Part shown: positions 8,553 to 17,308 of the stretch, one piece after another
How positions within the stretch are numbered: position 1 is the stretch's first letter
Layout of the letters: each line of letters begins with the position of its first letter
Source: CAJQLB01 sp905479065
Lineage (GTDB): Bacteria > Bacteroidota > Bacteroidia > Flavobacteriales > Flavobacteriaceae
Direction of reading: 5' to 3'
DNA: 64,000 bases
Assembly (NCBI GenBank): GCA_943846735.1
Contig: OX044364.1
Coordinates: forward strand, 2,356,001-2,420,000
Position numbers and translations under genes: made by a program
Notes under the pieces: generated by a model
What the model was told of the DNA's origin: nothing
The model's database searches: none
Seen by the model: only the letters and a program-made list of their open reading frames with translations

Positions 8553-9683
8553 TCAACTATTTTTCGCGAAAGTTGCAGGTGTTATACCTTCACTTTTCTT
8601 GAAAGCACGATAAAAGGAATTTGTCGAGCCAAATCCTGATTCTTGACTTAAAGCATCAATGTTGTGAGCTTTTAAATAACCTTTTGCAATAAGATTTTTG
8701 GAGAAATTTATTTTAAATGAATTCCCGAAATCTGAAAAATTTTTAAAACCTTTTTCAGTTATCGATAGCGATACTTCGTGAGCTTTTATGGAGAAATGAT
8801 TACAGACATAGGTTAAATTAAATTCTGGCTTTAAAAATAGTTTCTCTTGCTCTATGGAGTTTGTAATGGTCTCGAAGATACGTGATAATTGTAGAGATTT
8901 TTTTCTGTTTTCTTTGTTTTGAAATGAGGGGTTCAAAAATTCAGGAATGTTGTACATTAAATTTAAATGTGATTTCAAATACAAAGAGGCATATATAAAG
9001 ACAATTACGGCAAAATTTCTTGCAAGACTTATAAGTAACTCGTTGTTTGATTCTCTGAGAAACAATGAAAACAAAACTAATAATATGGTTATCCCTGCTT
9101 TTATATGTGTGATTGTGAAAACCCATTTCTTTACAGCGTTAACTTGTTTAGAATCAGATTTAATTTTAAAATATTTGTACAATAATCTATAGGTTAACCA
9201 TAAATAGGTGAAACTGAAAACTACTCGCAGAAACCTTAATCCTTGCGGAATATTTGATTTTGAATAAATAACCCAGAAAAGCTCATTATTACTCATGGTT
9301 TGTTGTGAAGCGTCGGGTGCGTATGGCAACGAGTATAAGAGTGCAAAAAACATAAACACCCCTAAATGAATATAATTTTCTGGTGTTGATAGTTTTTTTT
9401 CATTAAATAAGACACTCCTAACATAGGCATAAAATAAAATTGGAATGGCATTTGTCCAAACAGAATTATAGCTTTCAAAATATCGTGCGTTTTCAAAAAT
9501 ATAAGCACTTAATATTTTAATAAAAACAGATCTAAATGTTAAAAATGAAATGATAAAAAAAATAAGCACTAAAATTTTATTGGACAGATATTTTAACTGT
9601 CTTGCATTTGAAATTAAATTAATTGCAATAATTAAAAGTGTAGTTGTCAGTAGGTAGAGACTTATTTCAAGTAAAAATATCAT
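8553..9683 (-). CDS. Membrane-anchored AraC-family transcriptional regulator
   Basis: 376 aa. The N-terminal about 235 residues contain roughly seven hydrophobic helices (for example LVLIFFIISFL, LGVFMFFALLYSL, ITILLVLFSLFL). The C-terminal about 100 residues are an AraC-type double helix-turn-helix, with the diagnostic end SQESGFGSTNSFYRAFKK followed by GITPATFAK. Flavobacteria carry many such 7TM-AraC proteins, thought to couple a membrane signal to transcription. It stands alone between the surface-protein genes and the polysaccharide cluster, and TGAGGGG elements lie on both sides of it (8076 and 10157), so it is a candidate regulator of one or both; that link is inference. Confidence 0.85.
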   Translation of the reverse strand: MIFLLEISLYLLTTTLLIIAINLISNARQLKYLSNKILVLIFFIISFLTFRSVFIKILSAYIFENARYFESYNSVWTNAIPILFYAYVRSVLFNEKKLSTPENYIHLGVFMFFALLYSLPYAPDASQQTMSNNELFWVIYSKSNIPQGLRFLRVVFSFTYLWLTYRLLYKYFKIKSDSKQVNAVKKWVFTITHIKAGITILLVLFSLFLRESNNELLISLARNFAVIVFIYASLYLKSHLNLMYNIPEFLNPSFQNKENRKKSLQLSRIFETITNSIEQEKLFLKPEFNLTYVCNHFSIKAHEVSLSITEKGFKNFSDFGNSFKINFSKNLIAKGYLKAHNIDALSQESGFGSTNSFYRAFKKSEGITPATFAKNS

Positions 9684-10242
9684 TAAACTGTCTGAAAGCT
9701 AATTTGAAGTTTGAATTAACAACTTTTTGTTAAAATAAAAAACATTTCATTCAAATTTCTCAAGATCAAATTAGGTCTAAATTATAATTTAATGCAAAGC
9801 TAATTTTGTTTTCGTGTTTCTCTTGTAGTGCTTATGTATGGGTGATTTTAACTTAATTTTTTAGCTAATAATTTGTTCAAATCGGTTAATGTCTACAATC
9901 TAAGGAAGCTAAAAACACCTATAAATAATTGTTTTTCAGTAGCTTATAAAACTTGTGAGAATAGTCCACCTATCATATAGGCTCTGTGATTTTTTGTTAT
10001 ATAAACTTTGATGAAGACATCGTATAATGGCCTTTAATAAACACATATTTTATTCAATTTATATCATTTTTTTTTTTGACATAATTCAATACTTGCGTTT
10101 TACAAGGTTTAATAACTTTCCTTGTATATTGCAATTGTTTTAAGTGAATACTAATTTGAGGGGTCAATTTATCACTTAAAATAAATGCTTGAAAAAGCAC
10201 TTTGTTCGACATTTTACACTGAGACAACACCTACTTAATGTT
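9684..10242. promoter_or_regulatory. Control region in front of the polysaccharide cluster
   Basis: No gene is seen in 559 bases. Two inverted repeats stand out. TACAAGG (10101-10107) faces CCTTGTA (10120-10126). TTTTAAGTGA (10138-10147) faces TCACTTAAAA (10172-10181). The second pair encloses ACTAATTTGAGGGG, which resembles 8071-8082 upstream of the surface protein. These are candidate operators, or a transcript hairpin, for the cluster. A good -7 box was not found; TATATTG at 10125-10131 is one base short of the consensus. Confidence 0.5.
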
Positions 10243-11310
10243 ATGGATTCTAACTTCCTTGTTTACGCCGCATTGCCTCTATTTTTCTCAGGAATAAGTT
10301 TTTTGTTGACTTTTGGATTTATTAGTTATCTCAGAAATAGAAAAACAGCCTTAACCCTAAAATATGGTAAAGGAGGAGGGAGTAAATTACAGTCTAAAAT
10401 TTATCTTTTTGGAGGAGCCATTGTGTTTACAACAACGTGTATTACAATTTTAATGTTGTATTTAGTTGGTGTCGTCAATGTTCTAGACTTTGTACCTTTT
10501 TTGATAGCGATTCTTGGTTTTATGTTGTTGGGCTTAGTAGATGATTTATACAAGCTAACACATCTTACCAAATCAGTTGCTCAAATCATTTTAGTGTCAT
10601 TATATCTGTTGATGACACACATTGACGTTACAGAATTGTATCTGTTTACAGGTATAGACATGCTAAATGGTTGGTTCAGTTATTTCGTAACCGGTTTTTT
10701 GATTTTGTTGTTTATTAATATGATAAATATTATTGACGGAATTAATGGTTTGAGTTCGAGCTTATGCGTTCTTGCAGCATTATTTTTTTCGTATCATGCG
10801 TTTTTAGTTGGCAATGATATGGTTGTATTTTTAAATATTGTTGTTATGGGTTCTTTGATAGCATTTATTTATTTTAATGTGTTTTCTGATTTTACCATTT
10901 ACATGGGTGATCATGGAGCCTACATTTTAGGATTTTATTTAGTAATTCATTGTTTTTGGTTACTTGGTGATGCCGAAACTTTAATGTTGAGACAATTTTC
11001 TCCTATGATGGTTTTTGCGTTATTTAGTTATCCATTTATTGATTTGGTGAGGGTGATTATTATAAGAGTTTATAATGGTCTTAATCCAGTTAAGGGAGAT
11101 AAAAGGCATTTACATTATGCATTTTTAACTCAAGGATTTTCCCATGGTCAAAGCACCTTTTATATTGTCTTTTCTACACTGTTAATCATTTTGATTGCAA
11201 GACAGTTAATTCAACTGGAATTAATTTACCAAGTACTGTCTCTATTGGGATTATCGCTAATATTATTTCATATACCTCTTGTTTTTAGAGGTGTAAAGTT
11301 TAAATTTTAA
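10243..11310 (+). CDS. WecA/MraY-like polyprenyl-phosphate sugar-1-phosphate transferase (first copy)
   Basis: About 355 aa from ATG at 10243; an in-frame TTG at 10189 would add 18 residues with no support. About ten membrane helices. Family motifs are present: GLVDDLYKLT (catalytic Asp pair), NMINIIDGINGLSSS, GDHGAYILGF and DKRHLHYAF. The family transfers a HexNAc-1-phosphate to undecaprenyl phosphate at the inner membrane, the first step of O-antigen or exopolysaccharide synthesis. The last two motifs are unusual: the common GDxGS reads GDHGA and the common HIHH reads HLHY, so donor choice may differ. It opens the cluster; a second relative is at 39598. Confidence 0.85.
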   Translation: MDSNFLVYAALPLFFSGISFLLTFGFISYLRNRKTALTLKYGKGGGSKLQSKIYLFGGAIVFTTTCITILMLYLVGVVNVLDFVPFLIAILGFMLLGLVDDLYKLTHLTKSVAQIILVSLYLLMTHIDVTELYLFTGIDMLNGWFSYFVTGFLILLFINMINIIDGINGLSSSLCVLAALFFSYHAFLVGNDMVVFLNIVVMGSLIAFIYFNVFSDFTIYMGDHGAYILGFYLVIHCFWLLGDAETLMLRQFSPMMVFALFSYPFIDLVRVIIIRVYNGLNPVKGDKRHLHYAFLTQGFSHGQSTFYIVFSTLLIILIARQLIQLELIYQVLSLLGLSLILFHIPLVFRGVKFKF

Positions 11311-11373
11311 TTTTTTTTTCTATTTTAGCAAAATCAATATAGAGTAATTAAAGTACTCGTAAATAAACAGGGT

Positions 11374-11892
11374 TTGCAATCACTAATTACATCGAAAACT
11401 CGGATCAAGTTATTAATTAAGTTTTTTCTTAATTCTAGTACTAAGGGTTATCTTAGAGGGCTCTCAAAAGAGTTTGATGAATCCACCAATGGAATACGAA
11501 AAGAATTAAACTCTTTAACCAAAGCCGGCTACTTGAGGGTCACGAAAAATGATTCAAATAAAAAGCTATACACAGCTAATAAAAAACACCCACTTTACGA
11601 TATTCTCCATCAAATTGTTTTAAAGGAGTTAGGTTTAGATCATATTGTTGCCTCAGTGCTTGATCGTATGGGTGGCGTCAAACGGATTATTGTGATTGGG
11701 GATTATGCCAATGGTTTAGATACTGGAGTGATTGATGTTGTTGTTGAGGGGGAAGCTTTAAATACAGATTATATCGGTACGCTATCTGATAAAATGAAAC
11801 AAAAAATAAATCGTAGTGTTCGTTTTTTATTGTGTGCTAATTATCAGGAGAAGGGTCTTGAATTATATAATGTTTCCAAAGATGGAAAATAA
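11374..11892 (+). CDS. Winged-helix protein with degenerate nucleotidyltransferase-like domain
   Basis: 172 aa from a TTG start; no ATG or GTG in frame lies just upstream. Residues 1-70 fit a winged helix (TRIKLLIKFFLNS, LRGLSKEFDESTNGIRKELN, AGYLRVTKND). Residues about 95-160 resemble the minimal nucleotidyltransferase fold (VIGDYANGLDTGVIDVVVEG). The usual GS is GD, and the metal-binding DxD pair is reduced to one Asp, so catalysis is unlikely. It overlaps the UpxY gene by 11 bases, so the two are translated together. It probably acts as a DNA-binding regulator or partner of UpxY in polysaccharide expression. I infer this from position and fold only. Confidence 0.65.
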   Translation: MQSLITSKTRIKLLIKFFLNSSTKGYLRGLSKEFDESTNGIRKELNSLTKAGYLRVTKNDSNKKLYTANKKHPLYDILHQIVLKELGLDHIVASVLDRMGGVKRIIVIGDYANGLDTGVIDVVVEGEALNTDYIGTLSDKMKQKINRSVRFLLCANYQEKGLELYNVSKDGK

Positions 11893-12352
11893 AAAACAGT
11901 GGTATGTGGTGGTGACAAAACCTCGGGCAGAACGTAAAGTTGCAGAACGTTTATTGCAAATGGATATCGAAGCTTTTTGTCCTACAAGGATTGAGCGTCG
12001 TCAATGGAGTGACCGAGTTAAAAAAATTGAGGTGTCATTATTGCCATCTATGGTGTTAGTCAATTTAGAGCAGAAGGATCGTGATCGTGTGTTCCAGACA
12101 CAAGGTGTTTTGCGATATCTATTTTTCTTAGGGAAACCTGCACAGGTACGAAACGAAGAAATAGAGGCTTTAAGGGAAGTTGTTGAAAAGGGATCACATG
12201 TTTTAGAAGTTAGAAGTATATCGCCGGGAGATCGGATAGAGGTGCCTGGATTTGGGTCTTTACCACAAAAAGGAATTGTAAGGCAAGTTTCTGGTAATAA
12301 ATGTTGGGTGGTATTAGAACAATTAGGGTATGTGGTTACCCTTCAGTTATAA
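11882..12352 (+). CDS. UpxY-type NusG-like transcription antiterminator
   Basis: 156 aa from ATG at 11882 (ATG at 11870 would add four residues). Residues 4-95 are the NusG N-terminal domain (KQWYVVVTKPRAERKVAERL, VFQTQGVLRYLFFLG). Residues about 112-156 form a KOW-like domain (SPGDRIEVPGFG, KGIVRQVSGNKCWVVLE). RfaH/UpxY proteins ride on RNA polymerase and prevent early termination in the very long polysaccharide operon whose leader recruits them. The neighbouring leader at 12353-12465 and the downstream glycosyltransferase operon fit this role. Confidence 0.9.
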   Translation: MENKKQWYVVVTKPRAERKVAERLLQMDIEAFCPTRIERRQWSDRVKKIEVSLLPSMVLVNLEQKDRDRVFQTQGVLRYLFFLGKPAQVRNEEIEALREVVEKGSHVLEVRSISPGDRIEVPGFGSLPQKGIVRQVSGNKCWVVLEQLGYVVTLQL

Positions 12353-12465
12353 TTAAAAGAACATTCGAAGCGTTGTTTTTGAATGTTTGTAAATATGTAA
12401 AATAATCAATTTCAGTTAGTTGAATAATGTAATGTGACTGATGGAGGCGAAGCTGTGGAAAATAT
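12353..12465 (+). promoter_or_regulatory. Leader between upxY-like gene and the export genes, with inverted repeat
   Basis: The gap holds AACATTC (12360-12366) facing GAATGTT (12381-12387) with a 14-base loop rich in T. In Bacteroides UpxY acts through the leader of its operon, so this hairpin could be a pause or recruitment site; that is inference. Confidence 0.35.
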
Positions 12466-13314
12466 ATGGGTAACAAAGTAGTTTACGAACCAAATCAATA
12501 TGCCAAAATTGGTTTTTTAAAGACCATGCTGGTTATAATAAAAAATACTATTGCTTCTAAAGAATTAATTTTTCAGTTATACAAACGTGATTTTTTAATG
12601 CAGTATAAAAAATCATTTTTAGGTCTAGGTTGGATGATATTTGGCCCTATTATGGGGGTAGTTTCATGGGTGTTGATGGACTCAGCAGGGGTGTTATCTC
12701 CCGGTGATGTTGGTGTGCCGTACCCTGTGTATGTGTTATTTGGCACCTCAATATGGGGGCTTTTTATGAGTTTTTTCACCAGTACAAGCCAAACCCTGCA
12801 AATTGCTGCAGGGTTTATACAACAAGTTAATTTTCATCACGAGGCTCTGGTATTTAAGCAGGGGCTTCAAAATTTAACCAACTTTGGTATTTCACTTATT
12901 ATAAATATTGTTGTGATGCTCTCTTTTGGGGTGATGCCAACAGGGTTTATTCTATTAGTGCCTTTGTTTATAATCCCTATATTTTTCTTGGCGGCTAGTG
13001 CTGGTTTAATTGTCTCTATTTTGAGTACTCTTACCTCAGATGTGTCTAGAATTGCATCTTTTTTTCTTTCATTACTTATGTTTATCACCCCTGTTATTTA
13101 CGACTCTTCAGAGAAAGTAGTTTGGTTGCAACAGTGTAATTTATACAACCCTTTAACGTATTTAATAACTGCCCCCAGAGATTTAATATTAACAGGAACC
13201 ATGTCAAATCCTTTCTATTATATAGTATCTATTGTCATGGCTATCCTTCTTTTTATGGTGGCGCTTCGCTTTTTTTACATTTCAGAAAAAAAAGTAATTG
13301 AAAAAATGATTTAA
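12466..13314 (+). CDS. wzm: ABC-2 type polysaccharide export permease (Wzm-like)
   Basis: 282 aa with six predicted membrane helices and the Wzm-type beginning: an amphipathic N-terminus with LYKRDFLMQYKKSFLGLGWM, followed by GPIMGVVSWVLMDSAGVLSP. The protein forms the membrane channel that moves undecaprenyl-linked polysaccharide to the periplasm, working with the ATPase encoded 23 bases downstream. ATG at 12466 gives a normal N-terminus. It is the first structural gene after the antiterminator. Confidence 0.9.
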   Translation: MGNKVVYEPNQYAKIGFLKTMLVIIKNTIASKELIFQLYKRDFLMQYKKSFLGLGWMIFGPIMGVVSWVLMDSAGVLSPGDVGVPYPVYVLFGTSIWGLFMSFFTSTSQTLQIAAGFIQQVNFHHEALVFKQGLQNLTNFGISLIINIVVMLSFGVMPTGFILLVPLFIIPIFFLAASAGLIVSILSTLTSDVSRIASFFLSLLMFITPVIYDSSEKVVWLQQCNLYNPLTYLITAPRDLILTGTMSNPFYYIVSIVMAILLFMVALRFFYISEKKVIEKMI

Positions 13315-13337
13315 AACATAAGTGATCAACAATAATT

Positions 13338-14612
13338 ATGAGTGATGTTTTAATAAAAGTAGACCACCTATCCAAAAAATTTTGCAGGTCTTTAAAGCGC
13401 AGCATGTACTATGGTGTTACAGATGCACTTAAAACTATGGTGGGTATAAACTATAGCACAGATACCTTAAGACCTTCAGAGTTTTGGTCTTTAAATGATA
13501 TTAGTTTTAAGTTAAGAAAAGGAGAAACCCTGGGTATTCTTGGCGCAAATGGCTCTGGTAAAAGTACGCTGCTTAGATTGCTTGCAGGAATATTTCCTCC
13601 AGACCATGGCAAAATAGAAATAAACGGTAATATTGGCGCATTAATTGCTGTGGGAGCTGGATTTCATCCTCACATGACGGGGTATGAAAACATTTATTTA
13701 AACGGTACTATCCTGGGTCTAACAAAAGATAGAATTGATGAGATAATTAATGATATAACTACCTTTTCTGAAATTCCAGAAGACGCCTTGAACGCACCCG
13801 TTGCAACCTATAGTAGCGGAATGAAGGTGCGGCTTGGTTTTTCTGTGGCTATGCACAGTGAGCCAGATATACTGCTTGTAGATGAGGTGCTTAGTGTGGG
13901 AGATATTGGGTTTAAGAATAAGGCAGTTCGTAAAATGAATGAATTTCGCGAAAAAGCAAATGGGTTGATATTCATCTCTCACGATCTAGAACAGATGCGC
14001 ATGCTTTGCGATAGAGTTATTGTTTTGGATAAGGGTAAGTGTGTGTTTGAAGGTGAAACAGAAAAAGGATGTATTGCTTATGAGCAAATTATTCATAAGA
14101 GCAAAATTGAATTACAGGAAAAATCAAAAATTAAGTTTGAGCAGAGTTACAGTAAAGTTTCATTTAAAGATTCTAATATTAATTTACTTGATATTGATAT
14201 TATTGATTTAAATAACAGCAACATCACTGATGTAGGTTTGAACGATAATTTAATTATTGAAGTTATATTTAAATTAAATAATTCAATCAAAGATTTATCT
14301 ATATATGTGCCCATTGCCAAAGAATCTAACCCTTTTTTTTGGTGTATTGACTTAGCTAGTGATTTAAATAATAATGCAAATTTTGGAAGGCTTGAGCCTG
14401 GTAATTATTCTGTGAAAGTCACTTTAGACAAACACAATTTGTCACCTGGTGTCTACTTGTTTGGAACCATCACTTTTCGCAACAACAAAACCTATGAAAC
14501 TTATAATAAAACCAGAGTAGCAAAAATGTTTACTGTTAATTCTGGAAACAAGAAATTAAACAGAGGGGTTGTAAATGTAAATGATCAGTGGTGTTTAAAG
14601 AAAATAAAATAG
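13338..14612 (+). CDS. wzt: Polysaccharide ABC exporter ATPase with C-terminal carbohydrate-binding domain (Wzt-like)
   Basis: 424 aa. The ATPase domain occupies about 1-240: Walker A GANGSGKST, signature YSSGMKVRLGF, Walker B ILLVDEVLSVGD and switch His in ISHDLEQ. Residues about 265-424 form a beta-rich extension like the Wzt C-terminal domain that recognises the modified end of the finished glycan (LEPGNYSVKVTLDKHNLSPG). In systems with such a domain, chain length is set by a terminal cap such as methylation; the methyltransferase-like genes nearby would suit that. It pairs with the permease at 12466. Confidence 0.92.
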   Translation: MSDVLIKVDHLSKKFCRSLKRSMYYGVTDALKTMVGINYSTDTLRPSEFWSLNDISFKLRKGETLGILGANGSGKSTLLRLLAGIFPPDHGKIEINGNIGALIAVGAGFHPHMTGYENIYLNGTILGLTKDRIDEIINDITTFSEIPEDALNAPVATYSSGMKVRLGFSVAMHSEPDILLVDEVLSVGDIGFKNKAVRKMNEFREKANGLIFISHDLEQMRMLCDRVIVLDKGKCVFEGETEKGCIAYEQIIHKSKIELQEKSKIKFEQSYSKVSFKDSNINLLDIDIIDLNNSNITDVGLNDNLIIEVIFKLNNSIKDLSIYVPIAKESNPFFWCIDLASDLNNNANFGRLEPGNYSVKVTLDKHNLSPGVYLFGTITFRNNKTYETYNKTRVAKMFTVNSGNKKLNRGVVNVNDQWCLKKIK

Positions 14613-14613
14613 T

Positions 14614-15459
14614 ATGAGTTTTAAAGACAAAATAGGATTTCATAAAAAATGGCACGCGGGTGCTCAAGATTACAGAACAAAAGTAAAGTATAGTATTAAT
14701 GAACCAATTATTCAATATATTTTCGATACGATAAATATTAAACAAGGATTTTTTCTAGAATTTGGTGCTTGGGATGGAATAAATCTTTCAAATGCACGGT
14801 TATTATTTGAAAAAAATTGGAATGGTATGTTTATTGAAGGTGACAAAACAAAGTTTGAAGATTTGAGAGATAATTATTCAAACACAAATATTTTAATTGA
14901 AAATATTTACCTAGATGACCAACACAACAATATCAATACAGTACTTGAAAATAATAAAATTCAACATATAGATTTTTGTAGTATTGATGTCGATGGTTTG
15001 GATTTAAGACTTTTTAAAACCTTTGATGATGTTTTACCAACAGTTGTCTGTATTGAGGGAGCCCAGGTGTTACATCCATTATTTGAAGGTACCATCAGTT
15101 TTGAAATTGAAAGGGATAACGTAACACAGAGTCTTTACAAATACAATCAAACCTTTACTAAAATGGGGTATAGATTATTGTTTGCCTATCAAGATTGTTT
15201 CTTTATCAAAGAAGAATATTTTCATTTGTTTGATATCTCAAATAATTTAGTAGAACTGTATTTGGATGGCCTTGAAACTCTACCTAGAATTCCATGGTTG
15301 TTTGAAAAAGGAAAAAAACATTTAATTAAAAATGAGATTATTGAATATATCATATCAAAAACCAACAACCAGAATATTTCCAATAGAAACTTGTGGGTTA
15401 GAGAAAATAAAGATTCATTGTCTGATATATTTTTAGATTTGAAAAAAAAATTAACTTGA
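14614..15459 (+). CDS. FkbM-like SAM-dependent methyltransferase
   Basis: 281 aa, starting two bases after the stop of the ABC ATPase gene. The SAM-binding motif reads FFLEFGAWDGINLSNA, followed by GMFIEGD (acidic residue for the ribose) and IDFCSIDVDGLDLRLF, all typical of the FkbM group that methylates sugars or other small acceptors. The likely job is O-methylation of the polysaccharide, perhaps as the terminal cap read by the Wzt-like C-terminal domain; this is inference from position. The acceptor cannot be read from sequence. Confidence 0.7.
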   Translation: MSFKDKIGFHKKWHAGAQDYRTKVKYSINEPIIQYIFDTINIKQGFFLEFGAWDGINLSNARLLFEKNWNGMFIEGDKTKFEDLRDNYSNTNILIENIYLDDQHNNINTVLENNKIQHIDFCSIDVDGLDLRLFKTFDDVLPTVVCIEGAQVLHPLFEGTISFEIERDNVTQSLYKYNQTFTKMGYRLLFAYQDCFFIKEEYFHLFDISNNLVELYLDGLETLPRIPWLFEKGKKHLIKNEIIEYIISKTNNQNISNRNLWVRENKDSLSDIFLDLKKKLT

Positions 15460-16310
15460 TAAAAGATAAAACTAAAAATTTTATAGCGGTTAAGCTAACC
15501 AATGGTTTTGGTAATAATATTTTCCAATACGGAGCTGGGAGGTTACTAGCAGATTACCATAAATGTTATTTTTTTGCCATACCACCAAGTAAAGAATATT
15601 ATGCTATAGATTCTTTAGTAGCTTTAGGTGTTAATTTTGATAGTAATTTTGTAGTTGAAGATTATCAAATAATTGATGATCAAAATTATTTACAAGCCTA
15701 TGACTCTAAATTTGGATCAACAAACTTAATCTTGCAAGGTTATTTTGAAAATTACAAATACTATCTACCAAAAATAGAACTTATTAAATCTTGGTTCCCT
15801 AAGTTAAAAACAAGAACAGATAATAATTTAGTTATTCATTTTAGAGGAGGAGATAGGTTATGTTATGCTAATGAATTTTATTCAAAACCAAACGTTCAAA
15901 AATATTTAAATGCCATCACACAGTTTAATTTTGACAAATTACATGTAGTGACCGATATGCCAAAGTGGGATTATTATTCAGTAGAGGAGTTTGAAAACTC
16001 AAACTTTCATGTATCTCTTAATAATCATGAAATTGTTTCTACAAAAGAATCTGTTGAGTTTTTTAATGCATTTGTTGAGGGTTTTAGTTCCTATAAACCT
16101 GTTGTCCATCATGGTGAATTAATTGACGATTTTAATTTAATTAGAGGCTCCAATAACATTCTTTTTGAACATGGTACATTATCGTGGTGGGCAGCTTTTT
16201 TAAGTAATGCAAATAAAATTGGTGTATATGGACCATGGAGAGCTTTTAAGGGTGAAAACAATAAAAACCTTAGTCATGTTCCTTTAAATAATTGGTTTAA
16301 ATGGGATTAA
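15456..16310 (+). CDS. Glycosyltransferase family 11-like (alpha-1,2-fucosyltransferase type)
   Basis: 284 aa from a TTG start that overlaps the previous stop codon. Family-11 signatures are seen: KLTNGFGNNIFQYGAGRLLA near the N-terminus, QGYFENYKYY in the middle and the donor-binding HFRGGDRL (HxRxGD-like). The late acceptor region LFEHGTLSWWAAFLSNA also fits. Such enzymes add fucose or a related 6-deoxysugar in alpha-1,2 linkage. No GDP-fucose synthesis genes are in the window, so the donor would come from elsewhere or differ. Confidence 0.75.
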   Translation: MIKDKTKNFIAVKLTNGFGNNIFQYGAGRLLADYHKCYFFAIPPSKEYYAIDSLVALGVNFDSNFVVEDYQIIDDQNYLQAYDSKFGSTNLILQGYFENYKYYLPKIELIKSWFPKLKTRTDNNLVIHFRGGDRLCYANEFYSKPNVQKYLNAITQFNFDKLHVVTDMPKWDYYSVEEFENSNFHVSLNNHEIVSTKESVEFFNAFVEGFSSYKPVVHHGELIDDFNLIRGSNNILFEHGTLSWWAAFLSNANKIGVYGPWRAFKGENNKNLSHVPLNNWFKWD

Positions 16311-17308
16311 ATTTCTTAAAACAGTTTAATAATACTAAAAAAGTGTTTATACCCTTTAAAGGGGATGACTTTATTGGAGGTCCTTCAACGTTTATGAGAA
16401 ACCTCAAAACCTACCTTGATGATCTTGGTTATAAATACAAAAGTGATATCTCTAAATCAAAACACATATTTTTTCCAATTTCTTATGATTTAGCAACTTT
16501 AAAAAAAATTAAAAAAGACAAAGGTGCTATCATTCAGCGCTTAGATGGTATTTATTACCCCGAAAAGCATGGTGCTAGTTATCAAGAAAAAAATAAATTG
16601 ATAAAAGATATTTATCTAAACTATGCCACTAAAGTTGTTTTTCAAAGCCAGTACAGCAAAGCGCAGTGTTTTACACTTTTTGGAGAAAAAGATACACATG
16701 AATATGAAATTATAATTAATGGAGTAAATGAAGCTATTTTTTATCCAAGAAATCTTTTAACAAGATCTCCAAAAAAATTTAAATTGGTAACTACAGGAAA
16801 TTTCAGGAACATCGATATGCTAGAGCCGGTAATAAAGGCATTAGATACGATAACAGAATTTGATTTTGAATTACATATTATTGGCCCAATTGTAAATGAT
16901 AACTTACATGATTTGATAAATCGAGACTATGTAACGTATCATGGTACAAAAACCACTCATCAAATAGCAGCTCTGTTAAGAGAGCATCATATTTTCATAT
17001 ACTCACATTTAAACCCCCCTTGCCCAAACTCTGTTTTGGAGGCTATTGCCTCTGGCCTTCCAGTTGTTGGTTTTAATAGCGGCTCTATGAGTGAACTTTT
17101 ACACTTCTCCCCAAATTTACTGGCAGAGGTCTCTAAGGATGTATTTCAAAAATATGAAGACTTTTCTGCAGATAAATTGAAAGATAAAATCATGTACTGC
17201 ATGACCCACTTTGAGAAGATGAAAGAAATATCGCTAGTTAATGCCTCAAACTATTCTTTTAAGCATTGCGGTAAACAGTATCAAAATATATTTCAAAATA
17301 TTGGTTAG
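16301..17308 (+). CDS. Glycosyltransferase family 4 (GT-B fold)
   Basis: 335 aa, ATG at 16301 inside the last codons of the fucosyltransferase-like gene (10-base overlap). The N-terminal acceptor domain carries a GG turn (DDFIGGPSTFMRNL). The C-terminal donor domain has KLVTTGNFRN and the family-4 motif PCPNSVLEAIASGLPVV. It would transfer a sugar from a nucleotide donor to the lipid-linked glycan at the cytoplasmic face. Donor and linkage cannot be predicted. Confidence 0.85.
   Translation: MGLNFLKQFNNTKKVFIPFKGDDFIGGPSTFMRNLKTYLDDLGYKYKSDISKSKHIFFPISYDLATLKKIKKDKGAIIQRLDGIYYPEKHGASYQEKNKLIKDIYLNYATKVVFQSQYSKAQCFTLFGEKDTHEYEIIINGVNEAIFYPRNLLTRSPKKFKLVTTGNFRNIDMLEPVIKALDTITEFDFELHIIGPIVNDNLHDLINRDYVTYHGTKTTHQIAALLREHHIFIYSHLNPPCPNSVLEAIASGLPVVGFNSGSMSELLHFSPNLLAEVSKDVFQKYEDFSADKLKDKIMYCMTHFEKMKEISLVNASNYSFKHCGKQYQNIFQNIG

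Noticed and set aside
9965..9985. Hairpin CCTATCATATAGG upstream of the cluster
   Set aside because: The stem is only five base pairs, and nothing marks it as a terminator or operator.
10189..10242. TTG start for the first WecA-like gene
   Set aside because: The added 18 residues are basic and unlike the family; ATG 10243 directly precedes the first helix.
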